Positions 6,059 through 6,323 of a DNA stretch of 6,323 nt are shown here, one piece after another. This stretch comes from Thermoflexibacter sp. GTDB lineage: Bacteria; Bacteroidota; Bacteroidia; Cytophagales; Thermoflexibacteraceae. The translations under genes and the position numbers were made by a program. Location of the stretch: assembly GCA_025455345.1 (NCBI GenBank), contig JALOMS010000289.1, forward strand, positions 1 to 6,323. The letters are read 5' to 3'. The notes below the pieces were generated by a model that was not told where the DNA came from, made no database searches, and saw only the letters and a program-made list of their open reading frames with translations. The first letter of the stretch is position 1. Each line of letters opens with the position of its first letter.

Positions 6059-6068
6059 ATTAGATTTG

Positions 6069-6113
6069 CGTGTTGTTAGTCCGTAGCACTGCGAACTAAC
6101 AACACGTTTTTTT
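6069..6113 (+). terminator. Strong intrinsic terminator after the GH16 gene
   Basis: CGTGTTGTTAGT (6069-6080) pairs perfectly over 12 bp with ACTAACAACACG (6095-6106), and seven Ts follow directly (6107-6113). After a C/A mismatch the inner part can add about four more pairs around a GCAC loop. Only the plus-strand reading has a U-tract, so it serves the GH16 gene. It separates that gene from the next one. Confidence 0.92.
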
Positions 6114-6196
6114 GCTTGCTCACTCCACTTTGTAATAACACAAGAAAAATCCCTTTTAAATGTAGATTTTAAGAAATGAGTGATTATTTTTGAGTT

Positions 6197-6323
6197 ATGA
6201 AATATTGTTCTCTCTTTTTAATTATTGTTGCTTTATTCACCACAAGCCAATCAATTGCCCAAGTTCCTGTTTTAGAAATTAAGGAATTAGATAAAGACAA
6301 AAAGTATTCTTTCTTTCCCTATT
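6197..6323 (+). CDS. Exported protein of unknown function (3' partial)
   Basis: The ATG at 6197 opens a frame that runs off the window after 42 codons. It begins MKYCSLFLIIVALFTTSQS, then IAQVPVLEIKELDKDK: a short positive start, a hydrophobic core and a likely signal peptidase I site near SIA-Q. The mature part, about 20 residues, is too short to assign to a family. The signal peptide and the absence of other starts support the choice of ATG. The upstream 80 bp after the terminator should hold its promoter, but no clear motif or Shine-Dalgarno is visible. Its neighbours, the GH16 lipoprotein and cyclophilin, are also exported, though the terminator makes it a separate transcription unit. Confidence 0.8.
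   Translation, partial: MKYCSLFLIIVALFTTSQSIAQVPVLEIKELDKDKKYSFFPY

Noticed and set aside
6129..6170. TTTG and TAGATTTT upstream of the last gene as a Bacteroidota promoter
   Set aside because: The spacing is about 30 bp instead of about 19, and the second box lacks the final G.

Overview
The window looks like a piece of a Bacteroidota chromosome, probably Cytophaga- or Saprospira-like, though the genus cannot be read from the sequence. The clues are the AT-rich composition, plus-strand genes that lack clear Shine-Dalgarno sites, a secreted cyclophilin, a lipoprotein GH16 glucanase with a short Asp-rich DxDGDG module, and a histidine kinase ATPase domain of the style common in that phylum. 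This assignment is inference from gene style, not from a search.

Layout. Positions 1-342 (+) hold the C-terminal ATPase half of a sensor histidine kinase, cut by the window edge. Positions 331-4205 form a minus-strand defence-type cluster. In transcription order it holds a degenerate C-terminal scrap of a Uma2-family gene (4205-4104), an intact Uma2-family nuclease gene (4098-3364), a 968-residue type IIG-like restriction-modification protein (3361-455), and a possible 43-codon ORF (462-331) whose start overlaps the stop of the large gene. The junctions are tight: a 2-nt gap in one case, an 8-nt overlap in the other. A very AT-rich divergent intergenic region of about 200 bp follows. Three plus-strand genes for envelope or exported proteins come next: a signal-peptide-bearing cyclophilin (4404-4976), a GH16 laminarinase-like lipoprotein (5090-6058) closed by a strong intrinsic terminator (6069-6113), and the first 42 codons of another exported protein (6197 to the edge).

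How the genes relate. The Uma2 and type IIG genes are almost certainly co-transcribed, and the ribosome binding site of the type IIG gene lies inside the last codons of the Uma2 gene. The same 3' end of the Uma2 gene, including that AGAAGGG site, occurs again just upstream of the Uma2 start. A tandem Uma2 array seems to have collapsed here, leaving a scrap that now supplies the RBS for the surviving gene. The plus-strand genes are unrelated to this and appear to be separate transcription units.

The most unusual sequence features are the duplicated Uma2 tail, a GC-rich palindromic insert carried in frame within the restriction-modification protein just before its methyltransferase motif X, and the short ORF that would make the two convergent transcription units overlap. 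No wholly new system is evident; most of the window is recognisable gene content.
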